In this document: positions 45,543 through 54,044 of the stretch, one piece after another | Position numbering within the stretch: position 1 is the stretch's first letter | Layout of the letters: each line of letters begins with the position of its first letter | NCBI GenBank assembly: GCA_021323755.1 | Contig: JAJPKJ010000044.1 | Span: 1-64,000 of the forward strand | Source of the DNA: Chitinophagales bacterium | GTDB lineage: Bacteria > Bacteroidota > Bacteroidia > Chitinophagales > Chitinophagaceae | Length of the DNA: 64,000 nucleotides | Direction: 5' to 3' | The notes under the pieces: generated by a model | Database searches by the model: none | What the model was told of the DNA's origin: nothing | Seen by the model: the letters and a program-made list of their open reading frames with translations, nothing else | Position numbers and translations under genes: made by a program

Positions 45543-47906
45543 ATGAACTACCCCCGGTTACTTTTCATATGCCTGATAATAAGCGCAAATAAGCCTGTTT
45601 TTTGTCAAACCTATGTATTTGCGCAGCTTAACGGTATTCCAATGAATACAAAAGGATGGAACCTTGTTGGTGATGCACATGTGGGGAATGTGACCGGATC
45701 GGCAGATTCTGAACTCATACTGGTGCGATCGGCCAAGTTGAACAGCGGCGCCATATTTTATGGCGAACCCATCAACCTTTCCCGATGCTTCAGGTGGACA
45801 GCGGAATTTGATTTCAGAATGTTTGATGGAACGGGAGCAGATGGATTGGCTTTTTGTTTTCTTGATGTCCCCCCATCCGGTTTTGTAAACGGTGGCGGCC
45901 TCGGCATCCCTGATGCTGCCAATGGTTTAAAAGTTTGTTTTGATACCTGGAATAATTGCATTCCTTTCGATACAGCAACCGTACACCAGGATATGCCCAA
46001 GATAGAATTAAGATGGGGCGTTGGTTATGATGATGACACTGACCCCAATAATATAATTTACGGAGAGTGCCGGTCCGGCCCAACAATCGACAATGCGGAT
46101 GGAAAACTTTCATTTGTTCGCTCGCCTAATTATAATCATGCCAAGATTACTTATGATAGCGGCACTATTAAAGTGTATGTGAACGATGTATTGTATTTAT
46201 CGGGATCTCAGGGATTCAATTTTAACGGCTATATGGGTTTTACGGCCAGTACCGGTGGTTATACAGATACGCATTCAATAAAGAATGTAATCATCTATAC
46301 CGAGATGCCCCCTTCTGTTGCAGGCAACAGCCAGAGTTTTTGTCCCTACGACACCGTTCAGATAGGAGGACCAGCCAATCCCGCTTATGCATATTCATGG
46401 TCGCCAACCAAAGGATTAAATGATACATCGGTATCATCGCCATTTTTGCATATCTCCAACGATTCGAGCACATCGCAATTTCATACTTACTATGTAAGAA
46501 CTGCATTTAAGAATCAACCGGGATGCGCTTCAGTCGACAGTGTAACAGTGAGAGTATATCCCAATCCCAAAGTCAATTTTGTTACCCCGGAAATCTGTTT
46601 AACGGATGCTATTGCCCAGTTTTATGACAGCAGTTATACTAACGATAATACAACCATACCTTTTTCATATTTATGGAATTTTGGCGACCCCAACGCCCAA
46701 CCAGCGAATCCAAACAGCTCATCTTTACAAAATCCAACACATCATTATAGTGCTGCCAGTAATTATATGGTTGGCCTGACAGTCACAAACAACCTGGGAT
46801 GCACAGATAGTTCGTCAAAAATATTTACAGTTAACGGCGCAGTTCCCAAAGCAGGTTTTACCATTCATAACCCATCCGGTCTTTGCAGTAACAGCGCTGT
46901 CCAGATCATTAATAACAGCATTGTTGATTTTGGTTCAATTGTGAGAGTACAAATTTTTTGGGGTGACTCATCAGGTCTGTCTTATACAGACAGCACACCA
47001 TATCCGGGCAAATCTTATACACACAATTATCCCAATCCGGTTTCCGCCAACAATATTATGTATACCATCCGCATGATCTCTTCATCGGGCATAATTTGTG
47101 AAAATGAATTGGATCAGCAGATCACCATTCAACCAAGCCCGCATGTTCAATTTTCGAATATCCCTCCTGTCTGTGCTTATGACTCTGCTTTTAATTTAAC
47201 CCAAGCATCAGAATTGACAGGTATTACAGGCTCATTTTTATATTCAGGAAAAGGGATTTCTTCAGCAGGTGTATTTGATCCCCGTATTGCAGGCGCCGGA
47301 GTCGATACCCTTTTCTATAAATACACCGGCGCAAACGGCTGTACCGATTCCGCATATCAAACGATTTATGTGCAGGCGCCTCCAATTGTAAATGCAGGCA
47401 ATGATACACTGATCGTGATTAATCAGCCATTACAGTTATTGGTAACATCTACGGATCTTAGCGGCGATTCATTTTTATGGACACCATCGACTGGCTTAAG
47501 CGATTCAACCATTGACAATCCTGTTGCTATACTAGGAACAGGTATAGATTCAATCCAATATTTTGTAAAAGGAATTGATAGCCTGGGTTGCTATGGAGCG
47601 TCCTCCATTAAGATAAAAATTTTTAAAACTCAGCCTGACATTTTTGTACCGAATGCCTTTACGCCCGGGAAGAATATGAACAGCATTTTTAAACCGATTG
47701 CTGTGGGAATCTCCTCTCTGCAATTTTTCCGCATTTATAACAGATCGGGAAGATTGATTTACAATACCTCTCAACTTGGTGAAGGTTGGGACGGGACAAT
47801 ATCGGGTAAACCGCAGGACACAGACACTTTCGTATGGATGCTCGAAGCGACAACCTACCTGGGAAAAGTGATTTATAAAAAAGGAACTGTTACCCTTATT
47901 CGTTAA
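45543..47906 (+). CDS. L-type lectin / PKD surface protein with type IX sorting domain
   Basis: A 787-residue exported protein. The signal peptide (MNYPRLLFICLIISANKPVF) is followed by a legume-lectin-like sandwich (about 23-250: FRWTAEFDFRMFDGTGADGL and GYMGFTASTGG). PKD-like or Ig-like modules follow (one at about 345-430 with FSYLWNFGDP). The last 85 residues (IFVPNAFTPGKN ... FFRIYNRSGRLIY ... WDGTISGK) are the gliding-motility-associated C-terminal domain used as a sorting signal by the type IX secretion system. It should be carried to the cell surface and bind glycans. The ATG at 45543 is chosen over the longer frame from 45405 because it begins the signal peptide. Confidence 0.88.
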   Translation: MNYPRLLFICLIISANKPVFCQTYVFAQLNGIPMNTKGWNLVGDAHVGNVTGSADSELILVRSAKLNSGAIFYGEPINLSRCFRWTAEFDFRMFDGTGADGLAFCFLDVPPSGFVNGGGLGIPDAANGLKVCFDTWNNCIPFDTATVHQDMPKIELRWGVGYDDDTDPNNIIYGECRSGPTIDNADGKLSFVRSPNYNHAKITYDSGTIKVYVNDVLYLSGSQGFNFNGYMGFTASTGGYTDTHSIKNVIIYTEMPPSVAGNSQSFCPYDTVQIGGPANPAYAYSWSPTKGLNDTSVSSPFLHISNDSSTSQFHTYYVRTAFKNQPGCASVDSVTVRVYPNPKVNFVTPEICLTDAIAQFYDSSYTNDNTTIPFSYLWNFGDPNAQPANPNSSSLQNPTHHYSAASNYMVGLTVTNNLGCTDSSSKIFTVNGAVPKAGFTIHNPSGLCSNSAVQIINNSIVDFGSIVRVQIFWGDSSGLSYTDSTPYPGKSYTHNYPNPVSANNIMYTIRMISSSGIICENELDQQITIQPSPHVQFSNIPPVCAYDSAFNLTQASELTGITGSFLYSGKGISSAGVFDPRIAGAGVDTLFYKYTGANGCTDSAYQTIYVQAPPIVNAGNDTLIVINQPLQLLVTSTDLSGDSFLWTPSTGLSDSTIDNPVAILGTGIDSIQYFVKGIDSLGCYGASSIKIKIFKTQPDIFVPNAFTPGKNMNSIFKPIAVGISSLQFFRIYNRSGRLIYNTSQLGEGWDGTISGKPQDTDTFVWMLEATTYLGKVIYKKGTVTLIR

Positions 47907-47919
47907 AATTAAAATACCA

Positions 47920-47951
47920 AGCAGGATAAAGAAACTCCTGTTGCTGTATTT
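47920..47951. terminator. Weak bidirectional hairpin between convergent genes
   Basis: CAGGA (47922-47926) pairs with TCCTG (47936-47940), and further AG/CT pairing is possible past a bulge. A T-rich stretch follows on both strands. It lies between the lectin stop and the stop of the TIM-barrel gene. Confidence 0.3.
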
Positions 47952-47966
47952 TATTGATCATGTGCC

Positions 47967-48842
47967 CTACAAACCATGAATATAAGTAGCGCTGTCTTTA
48001 AATTTATCCATGTCCATTTCTACAAAAAAATTCTTCACACCGCCTGTTTTTGCTGCAGCAAAGAATTCTTTCCAGTCAATCACACCTTGCCCGACAGGAA
48101 CTTCTTTTTTATCCGCAGTCCAGTCAGATAAATGAGAAGAAATAAATCTTCCCGGATATTTATTAAAATAGGTTGAAGCCTTATAGCCAAGATTGATAAC
48201 TTCAGTTTGAAATTGCATTTTGATGAGGTTGCCATCGAATCGACCCATCAACGCATCATATATCAGCTGACCTTCTAATTGAGTAAATTCGAATTCGTGA
48301 TTATGAAAACCCGTTTGCATTCCTGCACTTTTTATTTTCTCCGCTGCTTTGTTTAATTTATCCGCAGCAGCATAATAATCGTTCAAAGTTGAAGTTTTAG
48401 GCAACCAAAAAGTAGAACATATCATTTGCGACAGCCCTAGCTGCTGCGCGAATTCTATGCTTGCATCTAATTTTTCAGGGGTAAGTTCGCCAAAACCATA
48501 ATGGCAACTCGGGCAAACCAATCCTGCATCGTTGATTGTTTTTTTGATGTCAGCTGGTTTCATCTCTTTTAGAAAACCAAATCCGATTTCAGCATATCCT
48601 TTGGGCGAACACATTTCGGTTAGTTTGTACCCCATGTCTGCCATCATTTTCAAAGTCCCCGGGAAATCCTTGGCCAAAATATTTCGTATCGGGAAAGTTT
48701 GAAACCCGATCGGCAGATCTAACAATTTTGATTGCGATGAAATTGCCGAAAAAACGGCTGACGGGAAATATGATAAGGCAACTGTTGCGCCTATCGTTTT
48801 TGCTGCGACGCCAATAAATTTTCGTCTGTTCATCTTTTTCAT
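47967..48842 (-). CDS. Tat-exported xylose-isomerase-like TIM-barrel protein
   Basis: The 291-residue product starts with a twin-arginine signal (MNRRKFIGVAAK, then a hydrophobic stretch), so it is exported folded to the periplasm. The rest is a sugar-phosphate isomerase/epimerase-like barrel. Metal-site-like segments are FHNHEFEF, SSHLSDW and FFVEMDMD. It closes an operon with Tat-exported oxidoreductases, 33 bases after the one ending at 48876. In characterised Bacteroidota loci, barrels of this kind acting with Gfo/Idh/MocA enzymes are lyases of 3-keto-glycosides; an epimerase role is the alternative. Confidence 0.83.
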   Translation of the reverse strand: MKKMNRRKFIGVAAKTIGATVALSYFPSAVFSAISSQSKLLDLPIGFQTFPIRNILAKDFPGTLKMMADMGYKLTEMCSPKGYAEIGFGFLKEMKPADIKKTINDAGLVCPSCHYGFGELTPEKLDASIEFAQQLGLSQMICSTFWLPKTSTLNDYYAAADKLNKAAEKIKSAGMQTGFHNHEFEFTQLEGQLIYDALMGRFDGNLIKMQFQTEVINLGYKASTYFNKYPGRFISSHLSDWTADKKEVPVGQGVIDWKEFFAAAKTGGVKNFFVEMDMDKFKDSATYIHGL

Positions 48843-48875
48843 GTATGCGATTTTGAAAATGAAACAAAAATATTT

Positions 48876-50474
48876 TTAAATGGATGCAATATCCCACCCT
48901 TGCCGGTACTCGCGATCCAGGTATTTATTGGCATCAGCATTATTGGTAATTTTTAAATTAGCCGCATCATACTTTAATAATTTTCCTGTTCTCAATGCCA
49001 CTGCGTATAAATTAATGGCTTCTGTAATGTGCTCTGCTTCCGAAAAATTGCCCGGATATTGTTTGCCGGTTTTGCAGGCATCAACAAATAATGGTAATGC
49101 GGCAGAAGTTTGTTCAACCTGACTGCGTTTATCTGCGTTGGCATTTGCCGGCGCGTCCATTTTTTTACCGGAAATGATTTGGGGATTCTGCACATTAAAC
49201 CCTGCAAGAATTTTTCCTTTATCCCCCACAAACATCATTCCTTCCGGTGGCAAATCTTTATTGTCCTCTAATAATTCTGTGGGAATGGGTGGCCGCATTC
49301 CGCCATCATACCAGCATAAATCTACCGGTGGTCGGGAACCATTTGCAGGATATTTGAATCGAACCGTGCTCGCCATGGGAAAAGAAAAATTATTTTGAAT
49401 TTGAAAAGGGACAGGATCTTTCATTCCACAAACATGACTGAGATTTGGAATAATGGTGGTCGGCGCTGTTAATTGCAACGCATTGAAAACGGTCCACAAG
49501 CTATAATGTCCCATGTCTGCCATTGAACCTCCGCCGAAATCGTACCATCCGCGAAATACCATATTGGTGTAATTGGGATGATAGGGTCGAAAAGATTCTG
49601 ATCCTAACCACAAATCCCAATCCAATCCGCTGGGAACAGGCGGTGTGTCTATAGGGATAGTAGAGTATTGAGGCCATACCGGACGGTTTGTCCAGTTATG
49701 AACTTCAGCAAGCGTTCCAATCGCACCGGCATTGATCCATGCCATTACTGTTTCCATCGAGCCATTCGAATCCCAGGGAATCAGATGTGTTATCACTTTA
49801 CTCTCGCGGGATTTTGCAATGACTTTTTTTCCTTCGATCAACCGATTGGAAAGTGGTTTATGTACCAAAACATGTTTCCCTCTTTTTATTGCAGCCATTG
49901 AGATTAATCCATGAAGATGATCGGGTGTCATTATTTTAACCGCGTCAAGATCTTTTTCTTTTTCAAGGAGCTCACGAAAATCAGCGTAAGCTGCACATCC
50001 ATTATATTTTAATTCCGGATGAACATTGGCATAAAAATTATCAACGATTGATTTTCCATTATCCCTGCCGCCGGGAATTGAATTATCTCCACCGGGTTCC
50101 CAATCAGGTTTGTTAATGGTTTTACGAATTTCACTTTTTAGCCAATCCTTTGCCCAGTCCTTATAGCCAACCGCTTCTTTGTTTGGATCGCAAACGGCAA
50201 CGACATGAAACTGGGTATTGGCAAGCAAGGGCAATAATTCCCTGATGCCCTGGGTGCCAACGCCGATATAGGCTAATGTTATCTTATCACTCGGGGCAAC
50301 ATAATTTCTACCGCCGAGAACATGACGCGGTACAATCGTAAATGCCAACGCAGAAGTTGCCATTACTTCAACAAATTTTCGCCGGTTTAACGAAGATTTT
50401 TTTTGCGGGGAATTTGAAAATGATTCGTGATTGGTTTCCTGAGCATGGTCAGGTGTTTGAATCGCTTTTGTCAT
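48876..50474 (-). CDS. Tat-exported Gfo/Idh/MocA oxidoreductase
   Basis: This 532-residue protein has a twin-arginine signal (LNRRKFVEVMATSAL, near residue 30) after an unusually long hydrophilic start. It then has a Rossmann domain (LAYIGVGTQGIREL) and a C-terminal alpha/beta domain of the Gfo/Idh/MocA family. The catalytic lysine sits in VLVHKPLSN. It should oxidise or reduce a sugar hydroxyl with a bound nicotinamide cofactor that is carried out with the folded protein. It is adjacent to the TIM-barrel gene and about 100 residues longer than cytosolic family members. A later start would shorten the n-region, but no ATG fits well. Confidence 0.88.
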   Translation of the reverse strand: MTKAIQTPDHAQETNHESFSNSPQKKSSLNRRKFVEVMATSALAFTIVPRHVLGGRNYVAPSDKITLAYIGVGTQGIRELLPLLANTQFHVVAVCDPNKEAVGYKDWAKDWLKSEIRKTINKPDWEPGGDNSIPGGRDNGKSIVDNFYANVHPELKYNGCAAYADFRELLEKEKDLDAVKIMTPDHLHGLISMAAIKRGKHVLVHKPLSNRLIEGKKVIAKSRESKVITHLIPWDSNGSMETVMAWINAGAIGTLAEVHNWTNRPVWPQYSTIPIDTPPVPSGLDWDLWLGSESFRPYHPNYTNMVFRGWYDFGGGSMADMGHYSLWTVFNALQLTAPTTIIPNLSHVCGMKDPVPFQIQNNFSFPMASTVRFKYPANGSRPPVDLCWYDGGMRPPIPTELLEDNKDLPPEGMMFVGDKGKILAGFNVQNPQIISGKKMDAPANANADKRSQVEQTSAALPLFVDACKTGKQYPGNFSEAEHITEAINLYAVALRTGKLLKYDAANLKITNNADANKYLDREYRQGWDIASI

Positions 50475-50619
50475 ATAGCATTATTTAACGTTAGAGAGTG
50501 TTTCTAAAAATACTGAATTTCCCCTTAATAAATTCAAAGAATTTTTAAGGAATATTTTTGGGTATGGCAACCCGAAATCTTCACCTATACTAAACCGTTA
50601 GTTCTATTCGTCCGCCCGC

Positions 50620-51036
50620 TCATTCGGCGCTGGCACTCCCCGGAAGGATATCAAAACGGTAGGTCATGGTTGCTGCTGCCCCCAGGTTATTTTGGATAAC
50701 GATTCGTCCGACGGATAACGCAGTGACTTCTAGACGCGAACTGCAACTGTTAATAATGGGAAGCTGCCGCCATTGCATGCCTTGTTCAACAACATAAACT
50801 GCATAAGCTTTTACCGAACCACCCTGAATGACCGATTGGGTGATTTCCGGAATTACGAAAGTATAAGGTTGAGATGAATCAATGGTAATGTTTTGAAAAA
50901 ACACACTTTGAAGATCATTATTTACGGCTTGATTTTGATCAACACCCCTTGGTGCCGTAACTTCTTTACTGCAGCAAAGAAAAATACCACCAATGAAAAT
51001 AGCGCTTACCAATAAAAGCAGGTTAGCTTTTTTCAT
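50620..51036 (-). CDS. Small exported lipoprotein, unknown function
   Basis: This 138-residue protein has a lipoprotein-type signal (MKKANLLLLVSAIFIGGIFL with Cys21-Cys22) and a beta-rich remainder (SQPYTFVIPEITQSV, MTYRFDILPG). No family is recognised. It lies between two oxidoreductase genes on the same strand, with gaps of 145 and 113 bases, so it may or may not be in their transcript. Anchoring or partner binding in the periplasm is possible. Confidence 0.7.
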   Translation of the reverse strand: MKKANLLLLVSAIFIGGIFLCCSKEVTAPRGVDQNQAVNNDLQSVFFQNITIDSSQPYTFVIPEITQSVIQGGSVKAYAVYVVEQGMQWRQLPIINSCSSRLEVTALSVGRIVIQNNLGAAATMTYRFDILPGSASAE

Positions 51037-51149
51037 AAACAGAATTTTAAATTAGAGGCGAAAGAAATGTTGAAAGGGGTTATTAAATGTACATTCTTTT
51101 AAAGATATCAGCCAAATTTGAATTTGCAGATTTGGCTGCCCTTACTTTT

Positions 51150-52244
51150 CTACTGCTTCAAATAAATCTTTTTACCGGCGATTGCCGATTGCTTTGCAGC
51201 TTCCAAAATCCTTACTACAATAAGATTATTCTCCAATGAGGAAAGATCTTTGTCTGCGTTTATTTTTCCGCTCAATACATCAGACAAATAGCGGATATTG
51301 TCTTTATAAACATAAGGCTTCACCTCAACGGAACCATTGATGGCTGAATCCTTTTGTATCAAGGTGGTTCCATTAAGTGCATGCAGGTAGCCCGTTTTAC
51401 CAAAGACTTCTAAATCCTTTATGCCGAAAGGCCAATTCCAGGAGGCTTCAATAAGTCCGGTAGCATTTGGATATTCAACCATAATCGTTGCATCATCATC
51501 AACCTTTGGATAAATGTTCGGTTTGATATGTTTTGTTATTGCAGTTACTGAAAGGGGTGTTTCATTATGCATCAACCAGGTCATCAGGTTGGCGCCATAA
51601 CAGCCAAAATCCATCAACGCTCCTCCTCCGTTTTTTACCGGATCTGTTAGCCATTTTAAAAAATCAGGACTGCATCCGATTTCTACCGGTCCCTGATGTC
51701 CGTCATGCACCACCATTTTTATTATGTTGCCTATCGCTTGTTGCGAATTTATCATGTTGTAGGCTTGCTGATTGGTGGGGTACCAGGTTGTTTCATAATT
51801 GGTGAGCAATTGTATTTTATATTGTTTTGCAAGAAAGGCCATTCGCTCAGCATCTTTTACGGTGGTAGCGAGTGGCTTTTCAACCATCACCGAAATCCCT
51901 TTTGGCGCGCAGGTTTCCACGACAGCGATATGATCAGCGATTGCATTATAAGCAAGAACGACATCAGGTTTTATATGCTGCAACATTTCAGAAAGATCTT
52001 TGTAAAATAAAGAATCGGGCAAACCGAAACGATCCTTATATTTTCTTGCCAATTGCCCATCGCTCTCGGCGATTCCAACAATGATCACTTCGCCGCTTTT
52101 GAATTGGTGCATGATGTTGTTGACATGATCATGGTTTAACCCCGCAACTCCAACTTTCAACAGTGGCTGTGCAAGCGTGTTTATATTTAAGAGCATGGAT
52201 ACTAAAAAAGAAAGAAAGGATGTTTTAAGAAATATATTTTTCAT
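51150..52244 (-). CDS. Exported Gfo/Idh/MocA oxidoreductase
   Basis: This 364-residue protein has a Sec-type signal peptide (about 1-25, ending NTLAQ) rather than a Tat motif. It then has a Rossmann-like domain with GVAGLNHDHV in the dinucleotide loop and the catalytic MVEKPLATT lysine. The C-terminal substrate domain follows. It starts 24 bases after the next oxidoreductase ends, so the two are co-transcribed. If exported by Sec it would have to pick up its nicotinamide cofactor outside the cytoplasm, which is unusual and makes the route uncertain. Confidence 0.85.
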   Translation of the reverse strand: MKNIFLKTSFLSFLVSMLLNINTLAQPLLKVGVAGLNHDHVNNIMHQFKSGEVIIVGIAESDGQLARKYKDRFGLPDSLFYKDLSEMLQHIKPDVVLAYNAIADHIAVVETCAPKGISVMVEKPLATTVKDAERMAFLAKQYKIQLLTNYETTWYPTNQQAYNMINSQQAIGNIIKMVVHDGHQGPVEIGCSPDFLKWLTDPVKNGGGALMDFGCYGANLMTWLMHNETPLSVTAITKHIKPNIYPKVDDDATIMVEYPNATGLIEASWNWPFGIKDLEVFGKTGYLHALNGTTLIQKDSAINGSVEVKPYVYKDNIRYLSDVLSGKINADKDLSSLENNLIVVRILEAAKQSAIAGKKIYLKQ

Positions 52245-52268
52245 ATAAACAAAGTTGATGAATGCTAA

Positions 52269-53744
52269 CTATAATGTCAATTCGCCCCAACCTTTGCGAT
52301 ATTCACGTTTTACAAATTGATTCGCCGGTTCAAAATTCGTGATGCGCATATTTTCTCCATCCCATTTATAGGTGATATATCTTCCTGGCGTCTTATCATG
52401 GTCGCGAAGGTTAAAACTTCTTAATAACAGATTTCCCATGAGCACGGTTTCGGTTAGCGGACCGGCATATCCTTCAAAGGGAGAATCAACTTCTGCGTTC
52501 CCATAACCCGCGATGCAGGCATCGATCCATTGCCACCAATGCCCCGCCATATCCCCCGGCACGCGCGGATATTTTTTTGGAACGTTGACATCTTTATTCA
52601 AAGAGAGCGGTAATAATCTTGGATGACTTCCACCCCAACCACAAGACACTTTTCCTTTTGTGCCGATAAATAAGCTCCCTCCCTCAAAATCATTTTCTTC
52701 CGGAACATCACAGAGCGCTTCATTCATATTTACGCTTTCGTCAAGTTCATCCGGACGATCGGGAACGATTCCGCCATCCATCCAATAAAGCAAAAGATCG
52801 CGCCCGTTTTTTAATTTGAATTTATAACGAAGAATGCTTGATGGGGGGATGCTTTCTGCATAGTCTGCTTCCTGAAATATTCCCGAATAGACCGTGCTTG
52901 CGCTTCCGGTAATTTCTGTTGGATAACCGAGCTCTAGAAGTTTAAATGAAGGACCGATTATGTGGCAAGCCATATCTCCCAATGCGCCGGTTCCAAATCT
53001 CCACCAGCCGCGCCAGTTAAATGGAACTAGATTTCCGATATAATCTGTTTGCTCTGCTGTGCCGAGCCAAAGATCCCAGTTCAGTTCTTTAGGCACAGGC
53101 GGACGATCTTTTGGCCAGGGAATACCCTGCGGCCATACCGGCCGGTTCGTCCAGTTGTAAACTTTTTCAATATCACCGATCAATCCTGCTTCAAACCATT
53201 CGCGCATCGTGCGCATGCCTTCACAAGAAGCGCCCTGGTCTCCCATCTGCGTGATCACCCTATACTTTTTTGCAGCCTGGGTTAAAATTCGCGCTTCGTA
53301 AATATCGTGAGTTAGCGGTTTTTGGAGATAAAGATGTTTTTTTAATTTCATTGCATTCAATCCAACGATCGCATGATTGTGATCGGGAATAGCAACCGTC
53401 ACCGCATCAAAATTCTTACTTTCTTTCTCAAACATTTCGCGCCAATCCTGGTAAAACCCGGCCTTTGGGAATTCTTTTCTTCTCGGTGCCGCCATCCGAT
53501 CATCCACGTCGCACAAAAATGCGATCACGGCATTTTTTTTCGGATTGGCTGCATGATAGTGAATATCACTTCCCCCCTCCCCGCCGCAGCCAACGGCCGC
53601 GATGTATAATTTATCGCTCGGGGCAACAAAACCTTTACCTCCGATTACATGGCGCGGAACAATATATAATCCCGCAAAAGTGAGCGCTGAATGTCTGATG
53701 AAATTTCCGCGACTGACCTGGTTCTTTAGATTTTTATTTCTCAT
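52269..53744 (-). CDS. Gfo/Idh/MocA oxidoreductase with degenerate Tat-like signal
   Basis: This 491-residue protein has a Rossmann loop YIAAVGCGGEGG, the lysine in LYLQKPLTHD and a long substrate domain. The N-terminus resembles the Tat signal of the neighbour at 48876, including IVPRHVIGG after the hydrophobic part, but the twin-arginine site reads SRGNFI instead of NRRKF. The ATG at 53744 is used because it aligns with that signal; the frame is open to 53831 without a sensible N-terminus. First gene of the oxidoreductase cluster. Likely a sugar dehydrogenase or reductase working with its neighbours. Confidence 0.86.
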   Translation of the reverse strand: MRNKNLKNQVSRGNFIRHSALTFAGLYIVPRHVIGGKGFVAPSDKLYIAAVGCGGEGGSDIHYHAANPKKNAVIAFLCDVDDRMAAPRRKEFPKAGFYQDWREMFEKESKNFDAVTVAIPDHNHAIVGLNAMKLKKHLYLQKPLTHDIYEARILTQAAKKYRVITQMGDQGASCEGMRTMREWFEAGLIGDIEKVYNWTNRPVWPQGIPWPKDRPPVPKELNWDLWLGTAEQTDYIGNLVPFNWRGWWRFGTGALGDMACHIIGPSFKLLELGYPTEITGSASTVYSGIFQEADYAESIPPSSILRYKFKLKNGRDLLLYWMDGGIVPDRPDELDESVNMNEALCDVPEENDFEGGSLFIGTKGKVSCGWGGSHPRLLPLSLNKDVNVPKKYPRVPGDMAGHWWQWIDACIAGYGNAEVDSPFEGYAGPLTETVLMGNLLLRSFNLRDHDKTPGRYITYKWDGENMRITNFEPANQFVKREYRKGWGELTL

Positions 53745-54044
53745 AACGGAGGTTTTATCAAATATTAATGGAGCGAATAAAGATAATGCATTCCTGTTTT
53801 TAGAAAACAGAATGTTAGGCACCTGCCTCATCAGCCATTTTCACATATACATACACGTTAGTGATACCCTAATTGCCTTACTTTAAAAAACCGGACAAAA
53901 TCTGAATTTGCCACTGGTGTAATTTAAGAATTAATTACCGCGCATAGTGATAACTGTGCGCTTTACAGTTATTACTTTTATCGGGATGTATTTTTTGGAA
54001 AAAAATAATTCAATCCCTTAACTAACATTCTTAAGACATACACA
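53745..54044. other. Divergent intergenic region
   Basis: No gene is seen. It separates the oxidoreductase cluster (minus) from the outer-membrane barrel gene (plus) and should contain both promoters. It includes the palindrome at 53950-53972. A TATTTTTTG stretch (about 53988-53996), one base longer than the -7 consensus, lies about 50 bases before the plus-strand start. Confidence 0.4.
53950..53972. promoter_or_regulatory. Eight-base perfect inverted repeat, possible operator
   Basis: ATAACTGT (53950-53957) and ACAGTTAT (53965-53972) are perfect inverse copies separated by GCGCTTT. Two flanking bases on each side can also pair. It lies 72 bases before the barrel gene start, close to where its promoter should be, so a dimeric regulator site is plausible. 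Confidence 0.4.
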
